Shown here one piece after another: positions 61,770 to 64,000 of a DNA stretch of 64,000 nucleotides. Position numbers and translations under genes: made by a program. Below the pieces are notes generated by a model. That model did not search any database. It was not told where the DNA came from and worked only from the letters and a program-made list of their open reading frames with translations. Within the stretch, counting starts at the first letter, position 1. Every line of letters begins with the position of its first letter. Source of the stretch: Hydractinia symbiolongicarpus (taxonomy: Eukaryota; Cnidaria; Hydrozoa; Anthoathecata; Hydractiniidae); assembly GCF_029227915.1 (NCBI RefSeq), contig NC_079877.1, positions 27,551,851 through 27,615,850 on the forward strand, given 5' to 3'.

Positions 61770-64000
61770 ATGAGAGGGATGTTACGTGTCATATTGCTGG
61801 TGTTATCCCTTAGTGGTGTGTTCAGCTGTCCTCCTGATTGCAGATGTGTCAATAAAACTGTTAGATGTAGTGTTTCTACAAGTTATTTTGTCTCTAATGG
61901 AATCCCGCTTGACACAGAGAAATTACACATATATGGAACAAACACGATCATACCGAAAGACATTTTGAAATCTTTGTCTAACCTTAAGAATGTCTTTTTT
62001 TACAGAATTGCTTTGGGAGAAATACCGGAGAATATGTTTAGAGATTGTGATCACGTCGAGGATATTATCTGGATCCGTGGTAATTTAGTAAAATTGAATT
62101 GCAAAGCTTTTCGTGGTTTAACTAAATTACGAGAAATTCGGTTAGAATATAATAAAATAACTGAGATAACCGAGAATTGTTTTGATGGCTTATCAGCGCT
62201 GGAAGTAATCGATCTTGACGGAAACAAAATCGAGCGTGTAGGAAATCTTTCTGCGACTGTTTTAAAGAAATTGCATCGGATAAGATTGGATGGCAACAAT
62301 ATAAACCATATTTCTCCGCAGAGCTTTGCAAATCTCCCTAATTTGCAATTTTTAATATTAAACAGAAATAATCTAACAACAGTATCAAAAGAAATGTTTG
62401 GCGGGTTGGCTAAGCTTAAATCTTTATACTTAACTTTCAATGCAATTAACAAGATAACGGAAAGTGCTTTTCATGACCTTCTCAGTTTATCAAGATTAAA
62501 GATAAGTTATAACAGCCTAACCGATATCCCAACTAACACATTTAGTGGGCTAAAATCCTTGTTGGTTTTGGACCTTAAAAATAACAGCTTATCGAGTATC
62601 AATGAAAATTTGTTTTCAGACCTTAAAAACCTCAATACACTGGATTTGGGAAAGAATCTTATAAAGGGTGTGGCTGGTGGTTTATTTGAAAGTTTAACTA
62701 ATTTAAGTAGCTTATATTTGCATGAGAACCAAATTAACAAGATAGATCAACGTTCCTTTGCCGCATTGAAGAATTTGGAAAAATTGAATTTAGGAGGAAA
62801 TGGGATTGAACGTTTGAAAAAAGGCGATCTAAATCATATGGTTAATTTGAAACAATTAAGGTTAGAGAAAAATTCAATCATTGAAATTGGAGAGAACACG
62901 TTTAGAAACCTCGCAAATTTGTCACGTCTCGATTTGAGTGGGAATAAATTGAAGGTGTTAAACAAAACAATGTTTCTTGGATTGGGAAATTTGAAATTTT
63001 TAAACTTGGGACATAACTTTATTAATCGCATAGATGACAATACGTTTCAACCCTGCAAAAATCTTTCCACGCTAATCCTTGATAACAACAAACTAGAGGA
63101 TTTTGGAAAGACATCCGACTTCCCGAATTTGAAAAATCTATACCTATCTTCTAATCTTTTCAAAAGTAATAACTCCTTCAATTTCAGCAACATGCCAAAG
63201 GTGGTAAGATTGTCTCTTGCTGATAATAAGTTGCAAAACATATCAGCTGACAGCATTAAATCACTTTCTGATCTTTACATGTTAAACCTCACAGGCTGTC
63301 ATTTAAAAAACCTACCTGACGGAGTTTTCAAGCAACACGAAAATTTAACCGACCTATTTCTGCAACATAATAATTTAACAATGATAACAAAAGCAATGTT
63401 GGAGGGACCGAAACGGTTACGGCGACTAGAATTGAACAACAACCAGATCTCAGTTATTGAAGGAAAGACATTTGAAGGGGTTAGCGTCATCTATTTAAAT
63501 CTACAAAATAATGAATTGAAAAAATTGGAAAAGGATGTATTCTTTGGAATGAAGCGGTTACACAAGTTAGACCTGTCTTATAACATGTTTCAACTTCTGG
63601 AAAGATGGTCGTTTCAAGGATTGTCAAGTATATCTTTATTAGACTTGTCCCACAATCAGCTAAGTAAAATTAACACCTTTGCATTTAATAGTACAACTAT
63701 CCGATATTTGTTTGCAGTTGACAACAACTTTCTGGGTGGAAGTGATATGTCGTGGTTAAATAAAATCACAACGAGAACGTTTACCGCGAGACACAATAAT
63801 TTTACGGCTACCGACTTTTCTGAAATAATAACAAAATCTCTTCTGATGGATTTGTCGCATAACCAAATAAAGAATTTGTCTGTAAAAACATTTAACGGCT
63901 CTCAATCAGTAAAAACTCTGGATCTTTCGAGTAACGGCATTATGATGGCAGACTTAAAACCGTTTACCGCTTTTAAACAACTAAGACATCTCCACTTGGA
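61770..64000 (+). CDS. Secreted or membrane leucine-rich-repeat protein, 3' end outside window
   Basis: Open from the ATG at 61770 to the window edge (743 codons, no stop). Residues 1-19 form a signal peptide (charged start, then VILLVLSLSGVFS), followed by a Cys-rich cap, CPPDCRCVNKTVRC, of the LRR N-terminal type. The rest is an unbroken run of about 24-residue repeats with the extracellular 'typical' consensus (LxxLxLxxNxIxxIxxxxFxxL), for example LSRLDLSGNKLKVLNKTMFL and LVLDLKNNSLSSINENLFSD, about 28 in all. Many N-x-S/T sequons fit a glycosylated ectodomain. A polypyrimidine tract and AG at 61753-61762 just before the start suggest an intron in the 5' UTR. A single exon longer than 2.2 kb contrasts with the small exons of the other genes. 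Whether a transmembrane, Ig, GPCR or TIR region follows cannot be seen, so it could be a Slit/chaoptin-like adhesion protein, an LGR or a Toll-like receptor. Confidence 0.93.
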   Translation, partial: MRGMLRVILLVLSLSGVFSCPPDCRCVNKTVRCSVSTSYFVSNGIPLDTEKLHIYGTNTIIPKDILKSLSNLKNVFFYRIALGEIPENMFRDCDHVEDIIWIRGNLVKLNCKAFRGLTKLREIRLEYNKITEITENCFDGLSALEVIDLDGNKIERVGNLSATVLKKLHRIRLDGNNINHISPQSFANLPNLQFLILNRNNLTTVSKEMFGGLAKLKSLYLTFNAINKITESAFHDLLSLSRLKISYNSLTDIPTNTFSGLKSLLVLDLKNNSLSSINENLFSDLKNLNTLDLGKNLIKGVAGGLFESLTNLSSLYLHENQINKIDQRSFAALKNLEKLNLGGNGIERLKKGDLNHMVNLKQLRLEKNSIIEIGENTFRNLANLSRLDLSGNKLKVLNKTMFLGLGNLKFLNLGHNFINRIDDNTFQPCKNLSTLILDNNKLEDFGKTSDFPNLKNLYLSSNLFKSNNSFNFSNMPKVVRLSLADNKLQNISADSIKSLSDLYMLNLTGCHLKNLPDGVFKQHENLTDLFLQHNNLTMITKAMLEGPKRLRRLELNNNQISVIEGKTFEGVSVIYLNLQNNELKKLEKDVFFGMKRLHKLDLSYNMFQLLERWSFQGLSSISLLDLSHNQLSKINTFAFNSTTIRYLFAVDNNFLGGSDMSWLNKITTRTFTARHNNFTATDFSEIITKSLLMDLSHNQIKNLSVKTFNGSQSVKTLDLSSNGIMMADLKPFTAFKQLRHLHL

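Noticed and set aside
62051-63490. Several minus-strand frames opposite the LRR gene
   Set aside because: They are antisense shadows of a repeat-rich, stop-poor coding exon and show no family features.

Overview
This is a eukaryotic window: AT-rich, with short coding exons (about 40-200 bp) flanked by GT/AG splice sites and long repeat-filled introns. The gene set (autophagy ATG16L1, a strawberry-notch/FORGETTER1-type helicase, the co-chaperone HSPBP1, a secreted leucine-rich-repeat protein) together with animal-type repeats (copia, pogo, Helitron, LINE, MITEs) points to an animal. A cnidarian, perhaps a hydrozoan, is my best guess, but that is inference and nothing in the window proves it.

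Layout. Positions 1-24560 (minus strand) hold 25 exons of one large gene, a strawberry-notch-family DExH helicase, open at both ends; all 24 internal splice junctions join in phase. A second, intronless minus-strand gene, HSPBP1, sits inside one of its introns at 9498-10427. The 8.4-kb intron at 15679-24105 is a repeat nest: a 128-bp minisatellite split by a 309-bp MITE with an 8-bp target duplication, a dead copia fragment, and a 1.57-kb TIR element with another MITE nested inside it. From 25 to 38 kb the DNA is almost entirely mobile: an 818-bp TIR element, a complete copia retrotransposon with identical 98-bp LTRs, an older and a younger relative of the TIR element, and a decayed pogo-family transposase gene. 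At 38-42 kb there is unassigned DNA and a 5'-truncated LINE. At 42181-56231 (plus strand) lies the complete 21-exon ATG16L1 gene (564 residues). Then 5.5 kb of intergenic DNA carries a 140-bp Helitron, and at 61770 a long open exon of a secreted LRR protein runs off the right edge.

How the genes relate. ATG16L1 (LC3 lipidation scaffold), HSPBP1 (Hsp70 nucleotide-exchange co-chaperone) and the helicase (chromatin or transcriptional regulation in known relatives) are housekeeping or regulatory genes with no operon-like link. The one notable arrangement is the HSPBP1 gene nested in the same orientation within the helicase gene.
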